In this document: positions 1 through 10,426 of the stretch, one piece after another
Numbering within the stretch: the first letter of the stretch is position 1
Layout: each line of letters starts with the position of its first letter
NCBI RefSeq assembly: GCF_024339025.1
Contig: NZ_CP101415.1
Location: 186,001 to 250,000 of the forward strand
DNA length: 64,000 nucleotides
From: Mycoplasma bradburyae
Lineage (GTDB): Bacteria > Bacillota_I > Bacilli_A > Mycoplasmatales > Mycoplasmoidaceae
Direction: 5' to 3'
Notes under the pieces: model-generated
Databases searched by the model: none
What the model saw: only the letters and a program-made list of their open reading frames with translations
What the model was told of the DNA's origin: nothing
Program-made: the position numbers and the translations under genes

Positions 1-70
1 TACTTAAGCTAGAAAACAAATAAAGAATTTAAAAAATATTAAAATTAAAGATAAACAAAAGGTAAATAAT

Positions 71-676
71 ATGTCATCAAAATTAAAATTAAAAAAAGAT
101 ATCGATTACTCAACTGAGATTACAGTTTCGCAATTCTTTATTGATCCTGCGATGTTGCAACAACAAAGAGAAAGAATTAAAGCAGCATTACCTAAAGAAA
201 TGAGCGATGAATCAATCATGCAATATGAATTGTTACAATTAACAATTAAAGATAATCTGTTCTCAGCAATCATGAACTATTTAGCGGATCATTTCGAATT
301 CGAAATGTCAGAAGAACAAATGAAATCAGTTATCGAACAACTAAAATTATCAGGTGTTAATGCTGATGAAAATATTCTGAAGAATATGGCAGATAAGATT
401 ATCAAAAAAGGCTTAATGTTCGATCATTTTGCTAAAGAATGAAATGTCAAAGTAACTGATGAAGAAGTTAAAAACATGCTGGATGCTTATTACGAAAAAA
501 CTAATCAATCAATCCACGATGTTTTGAATGACAAAAACAAATTTGAATCTGTAAGAGTTTCAATCCTTGAAGAAAAAATGGTGATGAAAACAATTAGCAA
601 ATTTGCTCTTAGATTCAATTTACAAAACCCTAATTACCAAGAAGAATCAAGTGATTCTGACAAGAGCGTTAATTAA
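71..676 (+). CDS. Trigger factor C-terminal-domain-like protein
   Basis: 201 aa with one internal TGA (Trp). The helical, charged sequence (ALPKEMSDESIMQYELL, then paired acidic helices with conserved VTDEEV near residue 130) resembles the C-terminal chaperone domain of trigger factor (Trigger_C/SurA-like fold). The ribosome-binding N-terminus and the PPIase domain are absent. An in-frame TAA at 5-7 and no start codon between it and 71 fix the start, preceded by AAAGG. The stop overlaps the next ATG by one base (TAATG), so translation is probably coupled. From memory, the neighbourhood (this gene, small SSB-like gene, thrS) matches M. genitalium MG377-MG376-MG375. Function is inferred from weak resemblance and could be only a structural analogy. 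Confidence 0.7.
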
Positions 677-957
677 TGTTAAACACTGTTTTATTACAAG
701 GTTTAATTGAAAGCTACAAATGATCCAAGAATAAAACAGGGTTTTATGTAACAATTACTCAAAAACGAAGATTTGGCAACAACACCTTTACGGATTACTA
801 TGTGATATATGCTAATGATCAATTGGGTAAGGAATTAGAAAAATACGTATTAAACCACGAATATTTAGCAATCAAAGGATCACTGACCACCTATCAAGAT
901 AAGAAGACTAAAATCTGAAAAACTCAGATTTTAGCCGAAAAAATCTTACTTAATTAA
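676..957 (+). CDS. Small OB-fold, SSB-like protein
   Basis: 93 aa with two TGA Trp codons. The pattern resembles single-strand DNA-binding proteins and PriB: an opening beta strand LNTVLLQGLIESY, a central region ending DYYVIYAND, then YLAIKGSL and a final strand QILAEKILL. It lacks the acidic C-terminal tail of replicative SSB, so it is probably an accessory nucleic-acid binder rather than the main SSB. It starts inside the stop of the gene upstream and ends 16 bases before thrS, so the genes are probably co-transcribed. Family assignment is by pattern; substrate is unknown. Confidence 0.7.
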
Positions 958-973
958 AAGAATAGAATTTTAT

Positions 974-2698
974 ATGCTTAACTACTTTAATACAGCTTTA
1001 TTAATACTTCAAATCGTTCTAAAAAAACAAGACGAAGCAATCAAGTTTGGGCAACTTCAAGTAAATGATCAAGGATTTTATCTAGATTATTTATCTGAAA
1101 CAATTAAGATTAACCCAGAAGACTTTAACAAATTAATTAAGTCATTAACTAAACTAACCTCATCAGCTAAAACGATTAAAACATTAGAAGTTGATAAACA
1201 AAAAGCTAATGAACTATTAATTAATCAACCACACTTATTAGAACTAATTAATGAATCTAACGAAGAATTAGTTAATTTAGCAATCGTTGATGAAGAATAT
1301 TATTATTTACCAATCAAAGGGTTATTAGATAACACCAAACTAGTAAAAGCATTTAATTTCCAATCAGTGGGTGGTGCTTATTTTAAAGGTGATAAAGATA
1401 ATGTTGTGATGGTAAGACTAAATGGTTTTGGTTTTGAAAATGACAAAGTGATGCAAGACTATTTAGCTGTAATCGAAGAACAACGCCAAAGAGATCATAG
1501 AAGAATTAACAAGATTCTTGAACTATTTACCTTTAACCCATTAGCTGGTCCAGGGATGCCGATATGACTACCTAATGGTCAGATTGTAAGACAACTAATT
1601 GGTGATTACGTACACAGCGTTCAGAAAAAATTCGGTTTCTCATTCGTAAACACCCCAGTTTTAGGTAGTGTTGATCTTTATAAGAAATCAGGTCACTATG
1701 CTCACTATTCTAAAGATATGTTTCCAGAAATGAAGTTATTAGATGGTGATAGCATGATGTTAAGACCTATGACTTGTCCTCATCACTGTTTGGTATATCT
1801 AAATAAACCTAGACATTATGATGAACTACCTATGCGTTTATCAGAAGATGCTTTATTACACCGCTACGAAGCTTCTGGTGGGCTTACAGGGCTTGAACGC
1901 GTTAGAGCAATGATGTTATTAGATAATCACATTTTTTGTCGTTTAGATCAAATTAAATCAGAGATCTTAAACTCATACAATGTGATTAAAGAAGTTATCA
2001 ATACCTTTAATCTAAAATTCCATAGAATAGATTTATCTTTACATGATCCTAATGATAAAGAAGGGTTTATTGATAACCCAGAAATGTGAAAACGTTCTGA
2101 AAAACAATTAGAAGACGCTTTAATTGATCTAGGTCTAGAATATACTAAGCAAGTAGGTGAAGCAGCTTTTTATGGTCCTAAGATTGATTTCCAAGTAAAA
2201 ACAGCTCTTAATAAGATTATTACAGTATCAACTATTCAATTAGACTTCTCTTTACCTAGTCCTGAGAAGTTTGATATCAAATATAAAAACAAGAATAATG
2301 AATATGAGCAAGGGGTAATTATTCATTTAGGGATAATTGGTACTTATGAACGATTTGTAGCCACTTTATTAGAACAAACTAAAGGAGCGCTTGATCTTTG
2401 ATTAGCGCCTAAACAAGCAACAATTATTCCAGTTAATAATTCTGTTCATTTAGAAGGTTGTAACAAACTAGCTAAAATCCTAGAAGGTTATGATTTAAGA
2501 ATAAGTGTTGATAGTCGTGATGAAAGATTAAATAAGAAGATCCGTGATGCGCAAATCAACAAGATTCCTGTACAGATCATTGTTGGGGATAATGAATTAA
2601 AAGATCTTAACAAAATAACTTATCGTTTATACGGTCAAGAAGATTCAAACCAATTAGGTATAGATAAGTTTATCGATTTATTTAAGAAACCTTATTAA
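974..2698 (+). CDS. thrS: Threonine--tRNA ligase
   Basis: 574 aa class II aminoacyl-tRNA synthetase that charges tRNA-Thr in the cytoplasm. The catalytic core carries RPMTCPHHC (first zinc ligand Cys), [16 protein letters not shown] followed by DNHIFCR (second ligand His), and [14 protein letters not shown] with the third ligand His and motif 3. The C-terminal anticodon domain includes [10 protein letters not shown]. It is shorter than the roughly 640 aa of bacterial enzymes because the N-terminal TGS/editing region is reduced, as is usual in the M. pneumoniae group. TGA Trp codons at 1564 and 2086 split the frame under the standard code. It sits 16 bases after the SSB-like gene and 12 before the HAD gene. 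Confidence 0.95.
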
Positions 2699-2710
2699 TA
2701 AAACTGATAG

Positions 2711-3535
2711 ATGAATAAAAATAAGTTATTAATTATCGATGTGGATCTCAGGACGATTTATGATTCAGGTTATGATATTCAAAAATTAACAGAATTTATT
2801 AAAGAATTACAAAATCGTTTTGAAATCCTTGTTAGTTCAACAAGTTGGCACAAAAACATCATTAACTTTATCAACTTAGTTAATCTAGATGTAAATGATG
2901 TCAATTTAGTAGCTTCAGATGGAGCTTGCTTATGAAAAAAATCCGATAAGAAATTTTATTACGAAGGATTTTTTAAGAAAAATGATTATGATTTGATTAA
3001 CCATTTTGCTTTAATCAAACAATCAGGAATCGTAATCGAAGGAGCTTCTAGTGTAGATAGTTATGACAATCTGATGACAACCTACTTCTTGAATTACAAT
3101 GCAATTAAAAAAGCTAGTTTAAGATGAAAATACCGAATGGATTGGAATAATGATTATGCAACTTTTAATGAAGCTCTTAATAAAATGTTGGTAAGTCAGA
3201 TTTATTTATACAACATTAAAGAATGAATTAACTCAGAAGATTTTAATCAAACTATATTAGATAACGAACGGTTTGATTTCATTAAACTAAATGATGATGA
3301 CGGATTGTTTATTAATAAAAATATTAATAAATACAAAACGATTAAAAAACATTTCGAAGATCGGTTTTTAATCTACCTATCCTTAAACAATAAAATTGAT
3401 GTAAGTTTATATGAGCGTTTTGATTATTGTGTAATCCCGACTAATATGAATGAAGAATATAAAAATAATGCTCATTTCATTTACGAACCAAATGACTTAG
3501 ATTCCTTATTAAAAAATCTCCAATCGATAATTTAG
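2711..3535 (+). CDS. Degenerate HAD-superfamily (Cof-like) protein
   Basis: 274 aa. The N-terminus LLIIDVDLRTIYDSG matches HAD motif I (DxDxT/V), with an inserted residue before the Thr. Motif II appears as LVSSTSW, and ASDGACLW matches the Cof subfamily signature usually written ASNGA. The C-terminal motif that normally reads GDGxND is not recognisable; the equivalent stretch is YLSLNNKIDVSLYERFDY. Phosphatase activity may therefore be lost or changed. It is the last gene of the thrS transcription unit, 12 bases after thrS, and is followed by a 128-base gap holding a promoter for the next gene. Superfamily assignment is fairly safe; substrate is unknown. Confidence 0.7.
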
Positions 3536-3586
3536 AAAACTTTTTTATTATTTAATAATAAGTAAAACTCTTTAACAACTAGAGCT

Positions 3587-3592
3587 TATAAT
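3587..3592 (+). promoter_or_regulatory. -10 box upstream of the HMW3-like gene
   Basis: TATAAT lies 71 bases before the ATG at 3664, in the only intergenic gap between the thrS unit and the cytadherence region. No convincing -35 element is visible at 16-18 bases upstream, which is common in mycoplasmas. Confidence 0.5.
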
Positions 3593-3663
3593 AAGTTAAT
3601 ATAAAGATATATAGAATTTAAAAATTGTGCTAAACCATCAAATTGAATGGGCGATAAATAACA

Positions 3664-6600
3664 ATGAACCCGAAGTTTTATAAGAAATTAATTAAGAATT
3701 TAACAAAATTAAAAAAGAAAGCATTTAAGAAATATGGTGCTTATGATTTTAATTTTGCTTATGATATCAAAGCTAAGTTTTATTTAGTTGGTATTAATAA
3801 TGAAACTGGTGAAACTTTTAACTTAATGAAGCCTAAAAAAGCTTTACCTAGTGAATTATTTGGTCTTGATCACCAACCGTTTAGCTTTGTAAATAACCAT
3901 TATTATATAGATGCTATCAGCAGTGAAACTGGTGAACAAGCATTATTAAGATACAACGTTATTGATCAATCATTGATTAATACTGATACTAATGACGTTG
4001 TAGATCCTGCTTTTTATACAGATCTTGATGGATATGAACTAGATTTTTCTAGTTATTATGGTTCTGCTATTGATCTAGCAGAAATGCCAACTGAAGATGA
4101 AGTAACTTTAGATGATGGTAGTTATGATAATATCCAACAAGAAGAAGGCGAAGAATCTCAAGAACTTACTGAAGCAGCAGAAACTACAGAAGCTTATGAT
4201 CCAACTCAAGCAGTAGAACCTACTCAAGCTTATGATCAAGCTCAACAAGACCAAGCTTCATTAGAATATGTTGATCCAAACGCTCAACAAGTAAATGCTT
4301 ACCAAGATTCAAACGCTCAAGTTGGATATGATCAACAAGAATATAACCAAGCACAATACGATCCAACTCAAGCTTATGGGGATATGAACACCCAAGCTTA
4401 TGATCAAACCCAAGCTTATGATCAAGCACAATATAACCAAGCAACTCAAGGTTATGGTGATATTAATGCTCAATATGATAAAGCAGCAGGTTATATCGAT
4501 CCAACTCAAGCACAAAACTTTGATCAACAAACCCAAGCATTTGATCAAGTCCAAGGATTTGATCAACAAACACAATACAACCAACAAGCACAATTCGAAC
4601 AACAAGCCCAAGGATTTGATCAACAAGCACAATTTGATCAAACACAAGGATTCGATCAACAACAATATAATCAGCCTCAATTTGATCAAACACAAGGGTT
4701 TGACCAACAAGCACAATTCGATCAAACACAAGGATTCGATCAACAATACAATCAACCTCAATTCGATCAACAAGCGCAATATAACCAACAACCTCAATTT
4801 GACCAAGCTTATGCTGATGTTAATGTTGATAATGGTTACAACCAACAAGCACAAACTTATGATCAAGCGCAATTTGATCAACAGCAAGTAATTGATCAAC
4901 AACAAGATCAATATGAACAACAACCTTTAGAACAGCAACCAGTTGAAGAAGTTCAAGATCAACAAACTGTTAATGAGCCAGTAGTTGAACAACCAGTAGT
5001 TCAACCACAAGAACCAGAAGAAGAAATTCATGAACCTGTTAGTGTTCAAAAACAAACTGTTGCTAAACCAACTCCTAAGAAACAACCGGCTAAGAAGATT
5101 AGATATGCTATTAAGAAGCCGTTACCTAAACCTGAAGCTAAGTTGCAAGAAGAAGTTGTTGAAGACATTGTTTCAACACAACCAGAAGTTTTAGAAACAC
5201 AAAATCCTTCAATTAATGAACAAGTTGTTGCTCAACCAGTAAGTGATAATCAACCAGAAGTAGTTCAAGCTGAACAAGCTGTATCTGAACAACCAGTTGT
5301 AGAAGATGTAGTTATTAAACAACCAGAACAAGAACAATCTGTAGTTGAAACTAAGGTTGAAGAAGCTATAGTTGCTCAACCAGTTCAAGAAGAAGTTGAA
5401 GCTCAAGTTAAAACTGAAGTTGAACAAGATCAACCAGAAGAAGAACAACAAGAACAAGTTCAAACTCAACCAGACGCTCAAATTGATCAAGATCAATCTG
5501 AAGAAGTAATTGAAGAAGTTCAAGTTCAAGCTCAAATCCAAAAAGAACAAGATCAACCTGAAGAAGTATCTGAAACTGATTCTGAAATAGAAGAAGAAAT
5601 TCAAGAAGAACAACAAGAACAAGTTGTTGAAACTCAAGCTAAAGAAAAATCTGAAGCAGAAATTGAATCAGATGAAATTGAACAAGTTGAAGAACAACCT
5701 GAAACTAAAGTTAAAGAAGATTTAATTGAATTAGCTAACGAACAAACAAAAGAAGAATCAGATGAAGATAATTCTGATTTTGATAACATTCTTTATCTAG
5801 AAGAAGATGATGAAGTTATCCAAGAAGCTAAACCAATTGAATCTAAAGATGATTCAATTACTATCCAACAAATAGAACAACCTGCTGAACAAAAAGCTAA
5901 GAAGAAAGTAAGTTTAGCTGACTTAGAACAAATTCCTGTAGTTATTAACTTACCTAAATTTGAAACTCCAAAAGTTCAAGTTGTACCAAACAATAACAAG
6001 GTTGATCTAAACAAGAAAGAATTCATTCAGTTCAAACCTGAAGTTGCGCAAGTTGCTAATAAACCATCAATTCATTCTAACAATATTCAAAAACAACCAT
6101 TTGTTATTGAAAAACCTAGTCCGTTAATTGAAAGAGTTGCTTATGTTAGTCAAAACATAACACCAATTCCACAAATAATTAAGACTCAAACTCAACATGA
6201 TAACAGCAATTTATTATCTAAATTAGATGATAAATTCAACCTTGTTAGTACTAAGACTAAACCAAAACAAGAACCAATTGATATCAACGAAATCAAATTA
6301 TCTGACTTCTCAATTAAAAAACAACCTACGAAGTTAAGAGACTTTGAACCAATTGAAGAAAAACCTTCTAAACCAGAAGAGGTTAAAGTTGAATCAATTA
6401 AATCTGAACCAGTTCAAGAGTTAATTCAACAACCGACTCAACCTAAAGTTCAACCTGAGATCACTAGATTAGAAGAATTAGTTGAAATCAGACAAGATCA
6501 AGAATCAATTAGAAAGCTTGAAAGTTTAGTTGAAGAAAACCGTAAGTTAGTTGATCAAGTTAAACAACTTAATGAACAAAACAAAAAAGTTGATACTAAA

Positions 6601-8490
6601 CCTGATTTCGAAGAAGTAGCCAAAGAATTAGTTGAATACTTAACTAACAAGATTAAAGAAGTACCAACTCCGGTTGTAAAAACTGAAGTTGTTAAAGAAA
6701 TTGTTAGACAAGAACCAACTTACATAGAACCTACTAGACAAAAATCGCTTCATGATACTTCAAGAAGAGAATTAGAACAAGGTGAACCTGTAAGAGTATT
6801 AAAACAATACGTGGAAGAATCTGACGATCTGCTTAACCGTGTTGTTGCTACTAAACACAAACAACCAACAGCTGAACAATTAGACTTTTTAGTTCAACAA
6901 GTAGTTGATGCAGAAGAAGATGACGCACCAATTACTCCAATAGCAACTAAGAGAACAGAAAAAACAATTCAACAAAAACTACAAGAGCTATCTGAAGAAC
7001 AAACACAACCAGTTGTTCAAGTTCCTGTAATTACTCAAGAACAAGCGCAACCTGCAATGCAACTTCAAGTTATGCCTGGTATTAACAATGTTCCGGTTCA
7101 ACAAGCGTTGCAATATCAACAACCTATGATGCAACCGATGTTAAATCAGCAACAGATCTTAAATAGATCAGTAATGCAAAATCAAACAATGAACTCTGTT
7201 GCAGGACAAATTAATCCAACACAACAAATTGTAGAACCAATTGTTCCAATTCAGGCTCAAGTTCAACCTAATACATTTAATCAACCTCAACCTAGTCAAG
7301 TTGTTCAAACTCCTATAACTCCTCAACAAGATATATTTGAACAAAAACTATTCTTAGAACCTGAAATTCAAGTTCAACCACAGGCTTTATACACAGCTTC
7401 TAGAGATCCTAAGCCAGAACCAACTATTAACCAACAACCAGTTTATTCTGAATCTAGAGTTCAACCTACGGTTAGATTTGATGCTCCTAGTCAACCAGAT
7501 TCTAAAGTTGCATATCATTCAACTAAAGAATTTGATGATCGATACAATGAATATGATTCTAGATATCCTCAAGAATCAGAACCACAAGGATACGAACAAG
7601 TTCAATACGATCAACCAGAACAACAACAAGTTGAAGAGTTTTATGAAAAACCGGTTGATAGAATTAATCAAGCTAATGAATATCAAGATTTAAGATATCA
7701 AGAACAACCAACTAAATATCAACAAGCTCAAACTAGATATCAACAATCTGAATCTAGATATCCTCGAGATAATAGATTTAGTCAAGAACAAAGATATCCT
7801 CAAGATCCAAGATTTACTCAAGAACCTAGATATCAAGAAGATCCAAGATTTGTTCAACAACCTATATATCAAGAAGAACCAAGACTTGTTGAAGAAGTTA
7901 GATATCAAGAAGATCCAAGAAGAATCATTACTTCATCTAGTGAGTCATCATACGAACCGAATTACTACAACAATAGAGAACCGTATCAACCATACGAACC
8001 TAGAAGAAGTAGTTATGAAATTAGAAAACCGGTTGCTTATTATCTAGATAAACCTTCTAGAAGATACCAACAATTACCTATTAGACCAAATAATAGTGTT
8101 GAATCTAGACAATTAACAGTTCCTTCTAACAACAGACATTTATCAATAAGAGATACTAACTACTTAAGATACAAAGAAGGTTATGGATATGATTATGATC
8201 GTCCATCAACTCAATACTATAGATCTAATTATGATACTTATGTAAAAGAAGTTAGAAGACCAAGTGCTCAATCAACTCCTATTAACGCATTAGTGCCTAG
8301 ACCTGTAAGTATGTACCAACCAGTGCTAGCTCCTTATCGTAGAATGCCTGCATCTAGAAGAATGGTTCCTTTACCTCCTTCAGTAAGAAGAGTAAGCTAT
8401 TCAGGCAGAATGTCACCTCCTAGAGTTGTTAGATCATACAATCAACAACCTTCAATGAGAAGATCACCATTAACTAGAGGATACTGATAA
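3664..8490 (+). CDS. hlp3: HMW3-like cytadherence accessory protein (Hlp3)
   Basis: 1608 aa; the last codon before TAA is TGA (Trp). There is no signal peptide, consistent with a cytoplasmic terminal-organelle cytoskeletal protein. Order: a globular N-terminal region with aromatic acidic stretches (to about residue 150); a Gln/Tyr/Asp-rich repeat region (about 175-430, FDQTQGFDQQAQ-type units); a very acidic Glu/Gln/Val/Pro region (about 430-720); a possible short coiled coil (about 939-980); and a basic Tyr/Arg/Pro tail with RYQEDPRF-type units (about 1340-1420), then Arg/Ser/Pro-rich sequence to the end. This composition and its place next to mgc2-gapA-crmA match the HMW3-like protein of M. 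gallisepticum, reported as a fibronectin-binding protein. The family is likely; the exact name is from memory. The stop overlaps the next ATG by one base. Confidence 0.8.
4530..4920 (+). repeat. Imperfect Gln-rich tandem repeats inside hlp3
   Basis: About ten imperfect copies of a unit reading gatcaacaagcacaattcg or gatcaaacacaaggattcg encode FDQQAQ/FDQTQG blocks. Several stretches are nearly identical at DNA level (around 4620-4650 and 4680-4735), so length variation by recombination or slippage is plausible. Confidence 0.8.
7690..7920 (+). repeat. Tyr/Arg/Pro repeats inside hlp3
   Basis: Repeated 18-36 base blocks built on agatatcaagaagatccaag encode RYQEDPRF, RYQEQPT and RYPQDPRF units. 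They form a regular basic-aromatic tail motif near the C-terminus of the protein. Confidence 0.75.
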
Positions 8491-9299
8491 TGAAACCAAA
8501 TCAAGATGTCGCATTAGAATTCTTTATAACACATACTGATTACTTAATTAATGATGTAGTCAGTATCCAAGAGATTCATAATGGCTTTACTAATATCTCT
8601 TATCTTTTAAAAACAAAAGATAAGAAACAATACCAAGTCAGGTTTGCTCAGAATAACGAATTAGTCTCGCGAATTAATGAATACGAAGTAATCAAACTAT
8701 TAAAAACTGATTTGTTTATCTTCTTTGATAAACAAACAGGAGATTGTATTAAAAAATGAATCCCTGGTAAAGAAGTTGATTACTTTGATAAACTAAGACT
8801 TGATAATTTAGCTAAAGCTATTAAACAGATCCACCAAGTAGATATCTCCAATAGTTCAGTATTAAAGATTAACTACTTGGCAGGAATAGATAACGCTAAA
8901 TTATCAACAAGACACAAGAAACTATATTATCACTTAATCAATAAATACAAGAACTTGCCTCAAACACTAACGCATTCAGATCTGAATGCTCACAACATGT
9001 TGGTAGATCAAAATAATCAAATTCATTTGATTGACTTTGAATGGTCAAGGATTAACACCCCTTATTTTGATCTAGCTAATATGGCAAGAGAATCCTTAAA
9101 CTTACAACAAGCTTATTATCTTGTTGAAAGTTATCAAGGATTAGATAAAACAATCTTTAATGATTTTTTAATTATCACTTGTATCTTTGCTTTGATATGA
9201 ACTTATAATATGGCTCAAACTGATAAGATTATTGCTTATCGCAAAGAAGTTCAAAAGCGTTTAGATCTTTATCTAAAGCTATTTATAGGTAATATCTAA
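8490..9299 (+). CDS. Choline/aminoglycoside kinase-family phosphotransferase
   Basis: 269 aa. The kinase-like (APH/choline kinase) fold is shown by THSDLNAHNMLVD, with the catalytic HxDxxxxN pattern (Brenner motif), followed by IHLIDFEW carrying the metal-binding Asp and typical of LicA/choline kinases. The N-terminal lobe has HNGFTNISYLL, similar to the nucleotide-binding loop of LicA. It probably phosphorylates choline or a related small molecule in the cytoplasm, but the substrate cannot be read from sequence. It starts inside the stop of hlp3 (TAATG), so it is co-translated with a cytadherence gene. A TGA Trp occurs at 8757 and another at 9198. Confidence 0.8.
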
Positions 9300-9330
9300 A
9301 TTATAGAAGCTTGTGATTATAAAAAAGCGT

Positions 9331-9336
9331 TATAAT
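9331..9336 (+). promoter_or_regulatory. -10 box upstream of mgc2
   Basis: TATAAT lies 63 bases before the mgc2 ATG. TTGTGA at 9311-9316 could serve as a -35, but the 14-base spacing is short. Confidence 0.5.
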
Positions 9337-9398
9337 ATATAAAAAATTAATAAATTTATTTAATATAAAAGAAATTTAGAAATCATAAATTAACTATT

Positions 9399-10271
9399 AT
9401 GTTTAAACTTAAAAAGTTAAAATCCAAATTAATCGGACTTAGCTTTGTATTACCAGGAGCAATTGCTCTTGGTAGTGGTTTTGGTGCAAGTAATCAAAAC
9501 AAACAACAGCATTCACATAAATTAGTGCTTCACGATGGTGAAGATAATTCTGTTGGTCCTAAAAATATTACTTCAGAAGCTTGATTTTACCCAGTAGTTG
9601 GTTCAGGGGCTGGGTTGATTGCAGTTTCTTTAATCTTAGGTCTTGGAATTGGAATTCCGATTGCTAAGAAAAAAGAAAGAATGATGCTTCAAGAACGTGA
9701 AGAACACCAAAAAATGGTGGAATCACTAGGTATGATTGAACAAGAAAATCAAGCGCAGACTACTGAAGAAGTTCAAGAAATTGATCAAGCTCAACCAAAT
9801 CAAGAGAATTTAGCTTTACAAGCAAGTGCTCAACCTGGAGTGATTAATCAACCTAATATGGGAATGGGTCAACCTAATCCAGGTATGATGAATCCTAATA
9901 TGCAAGCTCAAGGTAATAATTCAAATATGAGCTTTGCTAATAATCAAATGGGTCCAAGACCTGGCTTCCCTGGACAACCAGGACAAATGCCAAACCAAAT
10001 GGGTCCAAGACCTGGCTTCCCTGGACAACCAGGACAAATGCCTAACCAAATGGGTCCAAGACCTGGTTTCCCTGTTCAACCAGGACAAATGCCAAATCAA
10101 ATGAGTCCAAGACCTGGTTTCCCTGGTCAAATGCCAAACCAAATGGGTCCAAGACCTGGTTTCCCTGGTCAAATGCCAAACCAAATGGGTCCAAGACCTG
10201 GTTTCCCTGGACAAATGCCTAACCAAATGGGTCCAAGACCAGGTTTTAATCCTCAAAACGGACCAAGATAA
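9399..10271 (+). CDS. mgc2: Cytadhesin MGC2
   Basis: 290 aa membrane cytadhesin located at the attachment tip in M. gallisepticum. An N-terminal hydrophobic segment (about 8-30) and a second one (about 65-92, ending LGLGIGIP) flank a short polar loop of about 35 residues; a charged Glu/Gln region follows; the C-terminal third is Pro/Gly/Met/Gln repeats. The repeats are 17-residue units (MGPRPGFPGQPGQMPNQ) followed by 13-residue units lacking the PGQ insertion. A single TGA Trp (codon 62) precedes the second membrane segment. It is the first gene of the classic mgc2-gapA-crmA order. The repeat number is known to vary between strains, which is why the gene is used for typing. Confidence 0.95.
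9948..10256 (+). repeat. Proline-rich tandem repeats of mgc2
   Basis: Three 51-base units are followed by 39-base units sharing the core caaatgggtccaagacctgg. Near identity at DNA level suggests recent expansion or contraction. Confidence 0.9.
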
Positions 10272-10293
10272 AGTTTAAATATTTAATCTTTTA

Positions 10294-10326
10294 GTTTCTT
10301 ATTTAGATTTAATTTAAATAAGAAAC
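10294..10326 (+). terminator. Hairpin between mgc2 and gapA
   Basis: A perfect 12-bp stem (gtttcttattta/taaataagaaac) with a 9-base loop starts 23 bases after the mgc2 stop. The downstream run is A-rich rather than a clean T-run, so it may attenuate or stabilise the message rather than terminate it. Confidence 0.4.
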
Positions 10327-10426
10327 AGTTAAAAAATTTATTAATATTTTTATTTTCTTATAAAATAGTATAAGAATAGTCAATATTAAAAAAACTATTT
10401 GTTAATAAATAATAGAAATTGAAATC

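Noticed and set aside
4220-5637. Several minus-strand open frames opposite the HMW3-like gene
   Set aside because: They are mirror images of Gln/Glu-rich repeat codons and have Leu/Ile- or Phe-rich low-complexity translations; no promoter or start signals support them.
7478-8047. Plus-strand short frames inside the HMW3-like gene
   Set aside because: Out-of-frame shadows of repetitive codons with Ile/Asn/Lys-rich translations.
9921-10256. Minus-strand 111-residue repeat protein opposite mgc2
   Set aside because: It is the complement of the MGC2 repeats; the plus-strand gene is well recognised.
9948-10256. CRISPR-like array
   Set aside because: The repeats are directly adjacent, in frame and coding, without unique spacers; no cas genes are in the window.
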